Source: Labia minor
Taxonomy: Eukaryota; Arthropoda; Insecta; Dermaptera; Spongiphoridae
Assembly (NCBI GenBank): GCA_963082975.1
Contig: OY720348.1
Location: 62,025,719-62,089,718, forward strand
Reading direction: 5' to 3'
DNA length: 64,000 bases
In this document: one piece after another, positions 36,013-48,614 of the stretch
Position numbering within the stretch: position 1 is the stretch's first letter
Layout: each line of letters opens with the position of its first letter
Translations under genes and position numbers: made by a program
Notes under the pieces: model-generated
What the model saw: the letters and a program-made list of their open reading frames with translations, nothing else
The model's database searches: none
Told to the model about the DNA's origin: nothing

Positions 36013-36550
36013 TAAGTTTAGCTTAAATAATCATGCTTTTATTTATTTAATTACTTATCTTTTCAATTATTCTTTTCAATAAATTGTATAGTGTGGTATC
36101 TATACATCTAAATAGCGCTTTTGAATTTTAAACTTTTTATCCAGGCCATTCTTTTGGAAGGAGGAATCTATCCCAATTATCTTATATCCACAAATTGTGT
36201 ATTGTCGATTATTTGCGTCCATGGTGGGTAAATAGAAAATCACTTAAAATCTTCTTAATTTTGTTATAAACAATTATAAATACAAGTATAAATAAAATAA
36301 AATCGCAATTGTATGCTTTTACATTTTTAATTCCAATCGCATTGACCAAACAACTAATCAATAAAAATATCCCCCTCTGATTCACAAATGTAATCTATTT
36401 ATTCTCAGAAAGCTTTTCTGGTAAAGTAAAAATAAATATTCACATAGAGAGAGATATTGGTCTTTTTTGTTATTCAATCGTCGAACATTCCTCAATAGCG
36501 AAATAATATCAAACACTATATTATTATCCAAAAGAATATTATAATGCAAT

Positions 36551-36790
36551 GGTAATCTCTGACTTTATAAGCCTATGAAAGGACAACGTCTATCAAGTTG
36601 GTTTCCGCCTAAACGCGGTAGAGAAGTCGTATGATCGGTATATTGGATCTTCTCAATCTTTGTCTTAATTTTCTTGATCAGAGGCCGCTCTTTATTTCAA
36701 GTAGCCAATATTGATAGCTGGGTGGACCTCGTTCCCATTGATTCCAACTAGATTAAAAATTTCCTTGTCCAGGACTCAAGGTTCACAAGC
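36551..36790 (-). mobile_element. SINE A copy 5 (eroded)
   Basis: It keeps the GACTTTATAAGCCTATGAAA and GGACAACGTCTATCAAGTTG 3' part, the TTTCTTGATCAGAGGCCGCT core and a decayed tRNA-like head. The oldest-looking copy in the window. A minus-strand frame overlapping it (36748-36954) is not a gene. Confidence 0.7.
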
Positions 36791-37132
36791 TTGAAAGTCA
36801 ATCGTGCTGACCCAAGGATTACAGTAATGTAATATAATATATAGATATTTACAAATAATATAGAAAATAGAAAAAGGAACGATGTAAAATAATAATTAGA
36901 AAAAACGCACAAGAAAGAACTAGAAGAGGTCGGAATAGAAGAAGAACTTGGCAAATGGCTTATAAACAGGAATAAGAAAACAAAATATTTCTATATATCA
37001 GAAAGAGAGATACAAAGAAAGTGATTATAGAATAAGAATAACTAAAAGAAATGGAGAGTAAATTATAAATATATTTAGTGGAAATAGATCACTAAATAAT
37101 ATTTAAAGAAACTAATATGCAATAAGAAAAAA

Positions 37133-37747
37133 TCTGGAGTGTCTCCACTCGACTATCTCGCAAATTTAAATTGGATCAACTTATATAATATTTAAATTAA
37201 ATTTAATTAACTAAATTATAAATTAAAATTAATAAATAAAATTTATTAAGCCAGCGCGTGTTCAGCTCTTTGTTAATGGCAGCAAGTCACGTGCTGGCGC
37301 GTGATTGCCAGTCAATGAAATTAATTCCGGATCTTTCGGTGATTCAATCAAGCTGAAATTCTATATATGGCAGTTTTATACAATTTTTAATCATGTGAAA
37401 AACTATCAAACATATATCTTTATTTTTAAGGTCAGTTTAGAGAAAAACAATTGAAAATATGATAGCTCAGTTCATGATAGGTCAGTTTTTACCATCTTCC
37501 GAACGAGCTACACTTCTCAAAAGTTGATAGAAAACTACGAATTTTGAATAATGTACTAAATTTCATTATTCTAACTCAAACCGTTTTTGCGTAATCTTGT
37601 CAACATATACAACACACACACATATACAGACATTTTTCTCAACCTTAGTGAAAATGACTCAGGGACCTTCAAAACGTATAAAAACATCAAAATCTCGACA
37701 TCGAAAATTTTAATGTTCGCAATATAGTATCTGGCGAGATAGTAAAA
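37133..37747 (+). repeat. Family B copy 2 (full length)
   Basis: It has both ends (CTGGAGTGTCTCCACTCGAC and a slightly mutated ATAGTATCTGGCGAGATAGT), CCAGCGCGTGTTCAG, a (CA)n tract at about 37611-37625 and AACGTATAAAAACATCAAAA. Non-coding. Confidence 0.78.
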
Positions 37748-38888
37748 AGTAAGAAAAGTTTAGGTGCCCTTCGCTTCTAAAAAAAACTATATTTACGTTT
37801 ATCTTTTGTATTTTTCTATTCTTTTATTATCTCTAAAATACTCTTATATAATTCAATATCAATATAATTAATAGGTAAGAATTTTAAAAAAGGATAATTT
37901 TCATTTATGATTCGGGTAACCATATGTATTGGTTTAAACAGTACCGTTTTTTTATCAAATCAACAAGCAACTTTTTTTAATTCAACTATTCTGTATAAGC
38001 AACTTATTTTATTTTTTATAAAGCTAAAAATTTGAGATGAGAGCTGTTCACAACAACATAACCTCAAATTGTGAAAATTTCTGTTATTGAAATATGTTTG
38101 TTTTATGGTGCCAGAATTGAAGTTAATTTCTGTTAATTAGAATAGTTACTAGAATTTCAGTTAGTTTCTGTTAATTAATTAATTAAGATTTTCCAGGTGA
38201 TAAGTATTTTTTTTTACTCTTTTTTTCCCCAATAAGAAATATTTTTATTGAATTAAGTTCAAATAAGTTGCTTATATAGAGCGTTCACTGTTTTAAGATA
38301 TATAATTAGAGGGCGAATTATTTATGTATAATATACATAAAGATTATAATGGTATACAAATAAAATATTTATATTTATATTTATCCTCCTAAATCTCAAA
38401 TCTATATTTTATAATACCGACCCGTGTACAATATGGTCACTCTATTTATGATATTTCTATGTATTTATAAATAATTTTATGTTATCTCACCCATAAAATT
38501 TTTATAACCAATACTTATTCTCCTTACATTTATTAAATACAGTTCTTAATTTATATAAATAAATCTACATTAATTAATAATCGATTAATAGGATGAAATT
38601 CATCATGTATCTCTATTAAACTGTCTATTTTTCATCTTCAATTTTATACATTACATTTTCTTTATTCTATAGGAGTAATTTTGAATTCATTTTTTTCTTC
38701 TTCTGATAACTTTTATCAATAATACAGTTTCTCTATCAACAATTTTTCTAGACGAGCATGCGCACTTGGTTCATTCTAAATAGGTTCAACTTTAATTTAT
38801 GATCAAAACCACAAAGTAGACTAAATTAAATTTTGAAATTATAAATTAGAAGCATTTAATATTTCAATAGCAGTAAGAAATTAAATAA

Positions 38889-39497
38889 GCTGGAGTGTCT
38901 CCACTCGACTATCTTGCAATTTGAATTGTGGATTAAATAACATAATATATTATATTTAAATTAAATTTAATTAATTATAAATTATAAATAATAAATATTA
39001 AACCAGCGCATGTTTGGCTTTTTATTGATGGCACCATGGCACGTGTTGGCGCGTGAGATTTGCAGTGTTAAAAAATTAATTCTGGTACTTTCAGCGATTC
39101 AATCAAGCTGAAATTCTATATATAGCGGTTTTATACTATTATTAATCATGTGAAAAATTATCAAACATATATCTTTATTTTTACGGTCACTTTAGAGGAA
39201 AAAAAATCAAAACGTTGTAGGTAATGACCCTCTTCCGGTTGAGCTACATTTCTCAAAAGTTGATAGAAAACTATGAATTTTGAATAATGTCCATGTACCA
39301 AATTTCATCATTCTAGCTCAAACCGTTTTTGCGTAATCTTGCCTACATACATACACACATACACACACACACACACAGACATTTTTCTCAACCTTAGTGA
39401 AAATGATTCAGGAACCTTCAAAACGTATAAAAACATCAAAATCTCAACATCGAAAATTTTCATGATCGCAATACTATCTCTGGCGAGATAGTAAAAA
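38889..39497 (+). repeat. Family B copy 3 (full length)
   Basis: It runs from GCTGGAGTGTCTCCACTCGA to ACTATCTCTGGCGAGATAGT plus AAAA, with CCAGCGCATGTTTGGC, CACGTGTTGGCGCGTGAGAT, and a (AC)n run at about 39358-39378. It is the best reference for the uninterrupted sequence around the insertion in copy 5. Confidence 0.8.
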
Positions 39498-39699
39498 GGA
39501 TTAAGTAATCCATTTTTCATAAGAAATTAACAAAGGAATACATTATACGAAAAATTGAATTATTTTATAGTTGTTATTTTTATGTGTACTTTAACTGAAA
39601 ATATTAAAATAGAAGAAATTCGAGAGCACAAATATCATATATGAAATGAGATTTGTTAGTAAGCCTGAGTAAAAATCTTAATCGTCTATTATTTATTCT

Positions 39700-40868
39700 A
39701 ATTAACCTCTAACTCGATGACGTCACTGGTAAGCAAGAAACCATCAGGGTTAATTTTGTAGGGTATGATAGTGAAAACTGATTATTATTTGGAAAAATCA
39801 ATAAAAAAACTTTTTAATATACACGCCTTTTAATCAAAAATGCCTTGAAAAATAGAAATTAAATATTAATTGAACCTTGAATATTATCCTTTACATATGC
39901 CCAACAAAAAAGCGTGGAGCGCATATGAACATAAGTAGTAGTTAAAGAATATAATATTATTATATGCGCCCTACGCTTTTTTGAATTAAAAAGTTTTTTT
40001 ATTAATTTATTTTCAAGTTTTTAGCTATTTTTATATTATTTCTTAATATTTTATTGTTGCTTGAAGATGTAAAATATTGCACTAATGACTACTATTTAAA
40101 TATGTTATTCTCGAACATATATTAGATTCGTATTAAGCGATCGGGGTACTGTCGTATACTATGCGGCACTGAGTTCTTTTCGGAATCACAGAACAACACA
40201 AGCACATTGTATTGAAAATGTATAGAAAATATAAAATATAAAAAAAATTGTAAATATAAATATATAATTGTATTATCATGAATCATTTAAATTCAAGATT
40301 TTAAAAATCCGAAATAGCTCAACTAGAAGTGGGTTAAAATCCAATTACAATTTTTTATTTTTTAACCCTTGATTTTTTTGTATCTTAACTAAGCCAAAAT
40401 AAAGAAAAGAATGAGAAAGAGAAAGAGAGAGAGAAATAAAATAAAGAACAAAAAGGTATATCAATTAAATTCACAAATTTTAAAATACCGTATTTTTGAA
40501 AAATTCAAAATATTTCTTTTTCATTATTGTAGTGGCATCGACTTTCAATATACGTTTCGAATTTGAGCGAAATCGATCAACTAGAAGTGGGATGAATTCA
40601 ATTACAAATTATTAACATTACAGTCAGAAAAGTCAAGTTAATAATAAAAATGTTATAAAAAGCCTATAAAAATATGAACTTTTTCGAATTTTAAGGCATT
40701 TCCACTAAACTGGTGTTTAATTGGATATTAAAAATTTTAAAATCAATCCTAGGTGTTGAGAAAAAAATTGCCTCTTATCTCTGCTGTTTCATAATCACAA
40801 CATCCTGAAAAATGCCTACCAAAATACTTGATATAAATTTAAACAGTCTTCTCTAGATCGAATTTACA
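39700..40868. mobile_element. MITE family I, copy 3, inverted and split
   Basis: The part at 39700-39799 (GACGTCACTGGTAAGCAAGA) and the part at 40672-40868 (GGCATTTCCACTAAACTGG, ATCCTGAAAAATGCCTACCA) are the two halves of an inverted copy. About 870 bases lie between them, including the small element at 39800-40003. Confidence 0.6.
39800..40003. mobile_element. Small AT-rich MITE with inner 21-nt-arm hairpin
   Basis: The 19-base ends AATAAAAAAACTTTTTAAT are exact inverted repeats (39800-39818 and 39985-40003). Inside, AAAAAAGCGTGGAGCGCATA and its near complement (39962-39982) pair at 19 of 21 positions around a loop of about 35 nt. Confidence 0.6.
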
Positions 40869-41408
40869 GATTAACAAAAAGTCGATAGCACATGAAATAA
40901 GAAAAATGAATGTCGATCATACAAGGAATTAAGTGCCTATATCACATTCTATATATTATCTAAAATGTTCTTTAAAGTCTTCTCTTTCCCATATTCTAAA
41001 GAAAAAAAATTGTCTGTTTATATTTAATTTTAATTTAGGAAAAACTGCGACACAAATATCTATATTTTTTAAATAATTTAAAATTTAAAATGAAATACCA
41101 ATAATATACGCAATATATTTTTTTAATATACGGTCCTCTCGCTTATTCAAAATCTCATTACATATTTCATTTTTAATGAAAATTATAATATTTTGTTCTT
41201 AAAATATGCATAAAACATATTTATATACATACGAAATATATTAATTTTCATTATTTTATTAATTACTTTTTGAATATGATCTTTTAAAATCTCTGCCCAT
41301 TTCGTTAATTTCTATTCTTTGAAAATTATAATTAATTAATATCTTAATTTCTAATAAAATATTAAAAAAAAACTTAAAGTATATACCTATTTTCCAATAA
41401 TCTCATTT

Positions 41409-42074
41409 TGGTAATTGTCCATATTAATTGTCATGCGATGGATTTAGATAAAACTTTACCAGTGGATTCTTTTTTTAATTCCAAAGAAACTTTCCTTACG
41501 CAATATTTCTCGGTCTCTTCTAGTTTACGAGATAAAAATTATTAAAATTTGCATATTAATTCAATTTAGCTATTATATTTATAATGGTTTATTGATTTGG
41601 CCAAAAGAGGAGTTCACTAATTTAAATAAAAAGGATTAAAGTTTGACAGATTAGCTGGTTATCAACATCAAAATGTGCAGCCAATTAAGTAATGTTTTAT
41701 TGACTAATTCACTATTTATTAACTTATTCACTAATTTTCGTGGTTCTTTTTCAGTTCTCGGTTTAGATATAGGAAAATTATTTAATTAATTAATTTTTTA
41801 ATATTTTCATATATACAAACCGAACTGAAAAAGACCCTGGAAAATTAGTGAATAAGTTAATAAATAGTGAATTAGTCAATAAAACATTACTTAATGGCTG
41901 CACATTACGATTTTCATAATCAGCTAATCTGTCAAACTTTAATCCTTTTTATCTCGTAATTAGAAGCGACCCGGAGAAATTGCATAAGAAAAGTTTCTTT
42001 GGAATTAAAAAAAGAATCCACTGGTAAAGTTTTATTCAAATCCATTACATGCCAATTAACATGGACAATTACCA
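41409..42074. repeat. Palindromic element G3 (longest)
   Basis: A 666-bp palindrome. The ends are TGGTAATTGTCCATATTAA and its partner TTAACATGGACAATTACCA. The arms contain the ACCAGTGGATTC, CGGTCTCTTCTAGTTTACGA, TTTGACAGATTAGCTG and TAAGTAATGTTTTATTGACT blocks and their complements. The left arm has an extra block of about 95 nt (near 41545-41635) not mirrored on the right. The outer ends differ from G1 and G2. Confidence 0.75.
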
Positions 42075-42805
42075 TTTCATTTAATAAATTAAAATGATAA
42101 CTTTAAGAATATATTAATTCAGGGAAATGGAAGAATGTTGTTGTATTTATTGTCACTATAGATGATTTCTTTAGAGCTAATTTCAATAATTTAAATTCAT
42201 ATAAAAAACCTAACCTAAATCCAAATAGGGATCTAAATATATAAATATGATGGAGGAAATTCATAGGAATAGGCCTAGCTAATTTTGCACCTAGTAATTT
42301 ATCATCCAAATATACTAAATACTAAACAATATTCAAGCATAGACAGTAACGTGAAAATATATAAAATTTAATTTCTCATCAAAATATAAACAAAATTATT
42401 TTCTATAAATGAATTAATTCCTACACTAAATTAATCGAGTCCCTGAATTCCTGTGGGTATTTATTGTCAATGAAATATTCCTATCTCATCTTTTTCATTA
42501 AAATATAATTAAAATTAATATAAATATGGAATTTACACAATGTTAAAAATTTTAAATTTTTTTCCAATTTCACCTTCTTCTTTTTCATGGGTTCTCCTAC
42601 TTCCCCCCCTTCTTTTTAATTCTTAATTACTAATCAAGATTCTAACGATTTCTGAAAATCTCTCAATAAGTAAATAAATAAAAAGGTGAAATTAAATTTA
42701 CTTTCAGATACATTTTATTGATTTTTATTTCTCTTGGCCCGAATCCATTCCTTTGATGAATAACTTATCTTTAATCCTTGGATTCGGTGGAAGAATTAAA
42801 TGAAT

Positions 42806-43784
42806 AAGCGGGAGTGTCCTCCCCTAGACTTTCCCGCATATAAATAGGTATAAAGAGTTGTGAATGAATATTTAGAATGTGTAAACTTGGTATTGATAAA
42901 GAGCCAGTTCGTATTAGTTTATTGGTATCAATTTTGATATTTGGTAACGTTTATATATATTTATATAGAATAAAGTGCTACTTCCGGTTAACTGATATTT
43001 TAAATGTAAAAAAAACAGATATGGATATAATATAAATATTTTTAATTTTATTTTATTTATAATATATAAGGGCTGGCTGTGACGTCATATAATTTTAAAT
43101 TAAGAAAAAACTAATGAAGATGATTTTTCTCGAGGATAACACGTGGAGATATGTCCTCACGTGAAATTTGATATAAAAATAACCCTTCACTTCCTCTCTT
43201 CGATCGGCAATACTAGCACTTCCGGTTTCCGAATTTGCACCAAAAGTTAATCAATTCATCCTACTGATGTATTAAGTAAATATACCAAATTTCATCAAAA
43301 TCCGTTGAGCCGTTCAGGCTGTACACATCTATACGGACGGACGGACATACGGACGGACAGACATCATGCTAAAAATACTTTTTTCTGTTAAGAAAATGCA
43401 TGATTCGTGGAGATATATACCTAAAAATATCCATAGGTGAAATTTGGTGTGAAAACAATACCAACCTTACTATCGTTGGTCGGTAAAAAAGAAACGCTAC
43501 TTGTATAGGTAAAATGTCACTTCCGGTAGTCGGATCGTGATGAAATTTGGTATCTCAATTTTTTTCATATTTTTAAATCTATATACAAAATATGAAGCAA
43601 ATATCTCGAAGCAAACTGGTACTTTACATGAAAGGTAAACGCAACCAGTGTAGGTAAAGTACCACTTCCGGTTAACCGATTTTGACGAAATTTTGATAGA
43701 AATCTACAAACTGTGAATAATATCGGTGTACCAAATTTCGAAGTCCTAGCTTGATTAGTTTTTGAGTAAATTTGCTTACAGACA

Positions 43785-43815
<31 letters not shown>

Positions 43816-44004
43816 CATACATACATACATACATACATACACACACACAGACATAATTCGAAAAATGGTATTTTCCGACTCAGGGAGGTCTAAAACATCA
43901 AGATCTATTGAAATCTCGAAGTCGAAATTTTTGACGATTCCAATACTTCCCTTATACGAAGTATGCGGGAAAGTAATTATACGAAGTATGCGGGAAAGTA
44001 AAAA
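42806..44004 (+). repeat. Family D (Helentron/DINE-1-like candidate), interrupted
   Basis: The 5' end is GCGGGAGTGTCCTCCCCTAG (GGGAG/CTCCC hairpin), then ACTTTCCCGCATA. The 3' end is TATGCGGGAAAGTAAAA, giving the inverted repeat ACTTTCCCGCATA. The body has CACTTCCGGTTAACCGATTT, a (CATA)n tract at about 43788-43840, and GACTCAGGGAGGTCTAAAAC. The terminal 25 bases are duplicated in tandem (43952-43976, 43977-44001). A partial family C lies inside at about 42998-43487. Frames across the microsatellite are not genes. Confidence 0.7.
42998..43487 (-). repeat. Family C fragment inside family D
   Basis: It carries GACGTCATATAATTTTAAAT, CACTTCCGGTTTCCGAATTT, GACGGACAGACATCATGC and TCGTTGGTCGGTAAAAA, but lacks the GTGGCCAGGTCCGAACCGAC end. 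D sequence CTACTTCCGG is found on its left and CGCTACTTG on its right. Confidence 0.65.
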
Positions 44005-44817
44005 GGGGGGATTAATAAAAATTATCAATAGTTTAAAACTACAAATCGAAATAAATATATTTAAGAAATATGTAGTCTACCTCGATAACGATATATAAAC
44101 TATTTTATTCTTGAAAGTTAAAATGAAATACAAAATATCTGAAAAATAAATTTTGAAAATATAAATTATATTTAAAAAAAATATATATTAATAGAATTTC
44201 AGTAAAAATTACAATACAATAAAAAAAAATTCGAAAAAATTCATGAAAATAAAAAATAAATAAAAATTTAATTAAATTAAACTAATTAAACTGTTGTGGG
44301 AATATAAATTTACTTTCATATGCAGATAAAAGATAATGATATATCGATGTCATATTCAAAACAACCCCTATTAGCCAGCACGGGACTTGTCTGTTAATAT
44401 TGATTTAATCTGGAGAAAGTTTTTAAATCTTTATGCTTAAGAATTTACTTAACGAAAATCCTTATCGTTTGTGATTGAGGATTCGGTTGAAAAAATTGTT
44501 AAGAAAATTCAATAAAATTTTTCCTTGTAATTTTGTTGATGGATGGGGGAATTTCAGGTCATCATTTTCAAATGTTATATTTGATGTTCCGTAAAAACTT
44601 TCCTATTAGGAAAAATAAGAAGGATATTGTTTGACTTGATAATTTTAATGTTAAAAGCTCCCTGAAACGGTTTATGGGACAGAGGTAATAAAATCCCGAA
44701 TTCAAAAGAACTTTTTCCATGTCACTAACTCAATATTTCTACTTTTCATCAACCTAAGCCCTTCTTATATTAATATTAATAATAATAATAATATCTACTA
44801 TATATTTGACTTCAATA

Positions 44818-45049
44818 GGCCAGATATTCCGCTATTTAAACCCCAAGAAAAAACAGCAGTGTAAATTGACATAGAAGTTCCTCTAACACATAACATTAAG
44901 AAAACAAAAATTGAAAAACAGGTGAAATGTAAGGAATTCGCGAAACTAGTAGTCTCCAAAATATTAGTGGAACTTGTCATAGCATCCAATTTATTTAGAG
45001 TAGACCAGAAGGTGATACTTCTGCAAACCTACAACATAATTCGCATGTT
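44818..45049 (+). pseudogene. R2-like LINE C-terminal end (remnant)
   Basis: The plus strand reads RPDIPLFKPQEKTAV, then IDIEVPLTHNIKKTKIEKQ, KCKEFAKLVVSK, and finally LFRVDQKVILLQTYNIIRML with a stop. This matches the restriction-like-endonuclease end of R2/R4-clade retrotransposons (RPDI, DIAVPxTHN, and a final KAVLLQTCHIVRKFL, from memory). It has one internal stop (after TAV). Confidence 0.6.
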
Positions 45050-45079
45050 GCACAAATAATAGATTATCCGGAAACCAAA

Positions 45080-45240
45080 CATTATGAGAAACACGTACTA
45101 AAGATGAATATTCAGTAGAAAATGTGGAAATGTAGGCGAGTCTATCGAGCATATCATTGGCGGTTGTCCGACGCTGACTTAACTACATATCTAAGAAGAC
45201 ACAAGTATCTGGAGGTATATATGGGGGCACTTTTGGCGGA
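45080..45240 (+). pseudogene. R2-like zinc-knuckle fragment, out of order
   Basis: The plus strand reads KCGNVGESIEHIIGGCPTLT, a stop, then TYLRRHKYLE in a neighbouring frame. This is the CCHC-type knuckle (C..C......H....C) that normally lies before, not after, the endonuclease block. It must come from a second or rearranged copy. Confidence 0.6.
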
Positions 45241-47702
45241 CAATGGCAATAGGCTTTTTCAACCGATTGATTGACCGACAACAGCGCCATCATGGCGATT
45301 ACATTTTTACACACAATTATTTTGTTTAACTGCAATAAATAAATGAGAATTATATATACATGCAAAAAGTTCTTTTTGGTTTGATGTTTTATTGCTCCAG
45401 TCGTTTCGGATAGGCTTTAGTCTATTTTCAAAATAAATTCAAAGTTATTTCTAAAATCAAATTTTTAAGAAATATTTCCTAATATGAATTAAATACTACC
45501 TTTAGGAGTTAAAATTTTGACTTCAAATTCTATGTATAGATTCTTCAATAATAATTCCCATTTAAAATCAGAATATACGTAAATGTAAATGAATCACTGA
45601 CCGAGAATTGTTTGTGAATGTTAGTTGATTGATTTTAATTAATGAATCTGGCTAAAATGTCATTTAGTCAACATTTTAATAATCAATAGATTGACAATTA
45701 AGGAGTTAATAGAATATTATCCGTAGCGTTTTCCAAATAAACTAAAAAATATAAGAATTTATAATGTTTGTATAAATAAGCCATTTATCAATTTTTTTGC
45801 CTCACCTCAACAGTTGTAAGAGACATTTTTATATTTTTTCACATATAAATACTTTAAAAACTTAAAATCAAATGTCCACTTATCATTCTATTATTTTAAA
45901 ATTATACCTAATATTTTATTTGTTTTTACTTTTTAATCGGGAAAAATTTCTGAGTTTTTTTATGAGTAAAATACTTATATTACCAATTCATTTCCGGTAA
46001 ATGTTTTTTTCACACATTTCCAAGTTTCAAGTCATCCTGATTCCAAAAATTTTTTGTATGTGTGGCAGAAACCTTGTGAACAAATTTCTAAATCAATCAG
46101 TAAAACTTATCATAACCATATTTTATATTTAAGCATATATTGAGATGCTGATAACACATAACGCTTGAATACATTCATAAATAAATAAATATCTATAAAG
46201 TAAATTAACCATATTTCTTAAATTATACAAAATTTAGAAAATTTTATATAAAACAATGTTTGAGTTAATTAATTATCTAAAATTTTGAAAATCACCAATG
46301 GGCGGAAGAAATGGGCAAACACAGTCAAGTGAAATGCGAATATGAATTTGAATATTTATTTGCCTACTTATTTTCATACCTTTGGTTTTGAGCTTATTTA
46401 CAGCATCAATTGTTGTGTTTTGATCTATTTGTATGAGGTTTATTTAAACGGTAAGATGGTCCTGGTCTTAGGGTCTTTAGAACAATTTTGGAAACATAAA
46501 AGCATTCATTTAAGGTTTACTAAAATATCGTTTTGTATAATTATTGTTGCCCAGATATTTACTTCATTACTAATTAATTTGTTTATATGGGAATTTTGTA
46601 AATAAAACCACATATTGATATTTTATTGTAAATTTATTCACAAACACAAAAAAATACACGTCTCGATTTTGCTCCTTCTGCAATCGTTATCAAGCGACTG
46701 CACTGTCCGAGCGTCCGACAATTTAATTAATTTGGTGTTTTATTTTTAAAGTGTAATTTGAATATTGTTTATTTGAGGAACATTATTTTAGATTTTCTAT
46801 AGTGCTTATTGAACGACCTCAAATTTAATTATATAATTTAGATTTATTATTAATTAATTTGTTTATTGTTAAAACTACCTTTTTGGCTTGCTTTTGTTAT
46901 CATTTTGTATTTCATACACATATCTATTTATACAAATATTTTAGAAAACTTAATTAAATTTGTTTTAATTTAATATATAAATATTTTCTTGTTTCATTGC
47001 AGGTGAGTTGAATCAATTGTGGTTTGGAGAACTTCCTGTGTTTTTATTTGTTAAGGTTAAGCAAATCTCTTTTAAAGAAGATTGCTGGCGACCGTGAATT
47101 GACCAGTCTTTCTAGAATTGTAAAATAAGTTAAGTAGGGAATTTAAGCCTTATACTTAATAATAAATTTGGCGAGTTCGTGATGGGAATGAATTTATAAC
47201 CCCTTAGCTTTAACAAACAATTTATTCTACAAATTTCCTTATTATATATATGAAAAGTTATGTCATACTTTAAATAATCAAGAAGAATGTAAACAAAAAA
47301 ATGAAAATAGCAATATTTCTTAAAATCTAACAAAATATGAAAAAAATGTTTGAATCAATTTATAAAGAATTAAATAATATAAATTTCGTCTTTTATCTTA
47401 TATATATGAAATATTTGGTCAGAATTTAAATAACAAAGAAAGTAATGTTTTTTATGAAGTTCCATAGAAAAGATTTATTTTATTTTTTTAGATTAATATT
47501 CAAAAGTATTTATAGATTGAAATACTGAAATGACTCAACACCATCGAAGTAATTTCGTTGAGACATGAAGGCAATCAAAATACTGAAAATCTTAAAAATA
47601 ATGTGAAAAAAATATAAAAAAAAAATTTGATGATTAAATATTATTTTACCAATTCCAATAAATTTGATGTTATACATAAAATTGTATACATTAAAAAGTT
47701 AG

Positions 47703-47835
47703 ATATGATCAGCGCTCTAGCATTTACGGCACCTCTGCCAATAGAATAAATTGTCGTCCCTATATTCTTAAAATATATTACATTCATAATCAAAATGCCT
47801 TCATTCAGAGTTTCCGGTTTACCGTCCTTTTAGTG
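47703..47835 (+). repeat. Fragment of the CCAAAATGCC repeat block
   Basis: CTCTAGCATTTACGGC, CCTATATTCTTAAAATATAT and ATAATCAAAATGCC match the blocks at 22925-23050 and 49985-50130. It lies just upstream of the B4/E2 composite. Confidence 0.5.
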
Positions 47836-48069
47836 GAATATATTGTATATACTTATATAAAGAAGAATATTATATTTAAAACAGTATTTGAGAGTTATTA
47901 TTTATCATTATAAATATCCTATATATAAAGCAAAAAATATTATAATATAATTAAATATAAGTATATGTATATAATTTCAAAAAAATATTAAATTACAAAA
48001 TGAAAAATGCTGACAATAAAAAATATAGTAATTTTAATATATAAATATAGTAATTTTAATATATAAAAA

Positions 48070-48614
48070 TCTCCACTCGACTATCTCGTAAATTTGAATT
48101 GGATTAAATAACATATATTATATTTCAATAAAATTTAATTTATTAAATTATAAATTAAAATTAATAAATAATATTTATTAAACCAGCGCGTGTTTGGCTT
48201 TTTGTTGATGGCACCAAGTCAAGTACTGGCGCGTGATTTGCAGTGTTAAAAAATTAATTTGGATACTTTCAGCGATTCAATCAAGCTGAAATTCTATATA
48301 TATAGCATTTTTTTACATTTTGATGATCATGCAAGAAACTATCAAACATATATCTTTATTTTCCGGATAAGCTACATTTCTCAAAAGTTGATAGAAAACT
48401 TACGAATTTCGAATAATGCCCGTCTACCATATTTTACTATTCTAGCTCAAACCATTTGCATAATCTTGTCTACATACACACACACATACATCGACATTTT
48501 TTCAACCTTACAAAGTGAAAATAACTCAGGGACCTCCAAAACGTATAAAAACATCAAAATTTCGACATCGAAAATTTTCGTGATCGCAATACTATCTCTG
48601 GCGAGATAGTAAAA
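48070..48614 (+). repeat. Family B copy 4
   Basis: It lacks the first few bases (starts CTCCACTCGACTATCTCG) but keeps the whole body, including a (CA)n/(CATA) tract at about 48470-48490 and the 3' hairpin ACTATCTCTGGCGAGATAGT. It runs directly into family E. The last 120 or so bases are identical to copy 1. Confidence 0.75.

Noticed and set aside
43950..44001. TTATACGAAGTAT resembling part of a recombinase site (lox-type arm)
   Set aside because: Only about 11 bases match, there is no inverted partner with the right spacer, and it is the terminal unit of repeat family D.
43565..44028. Frames of 93-118 codons with MYVCMYVC-type repeats
   Set aside because: They are translations of a (CATA)n microsatellite within family D.
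46342..46605. 87-codon hydrophobic frame
   Set aside because: There is no recognisable domain, splice context or repeat family, and its composition is as expected for AT-rich chance frames.
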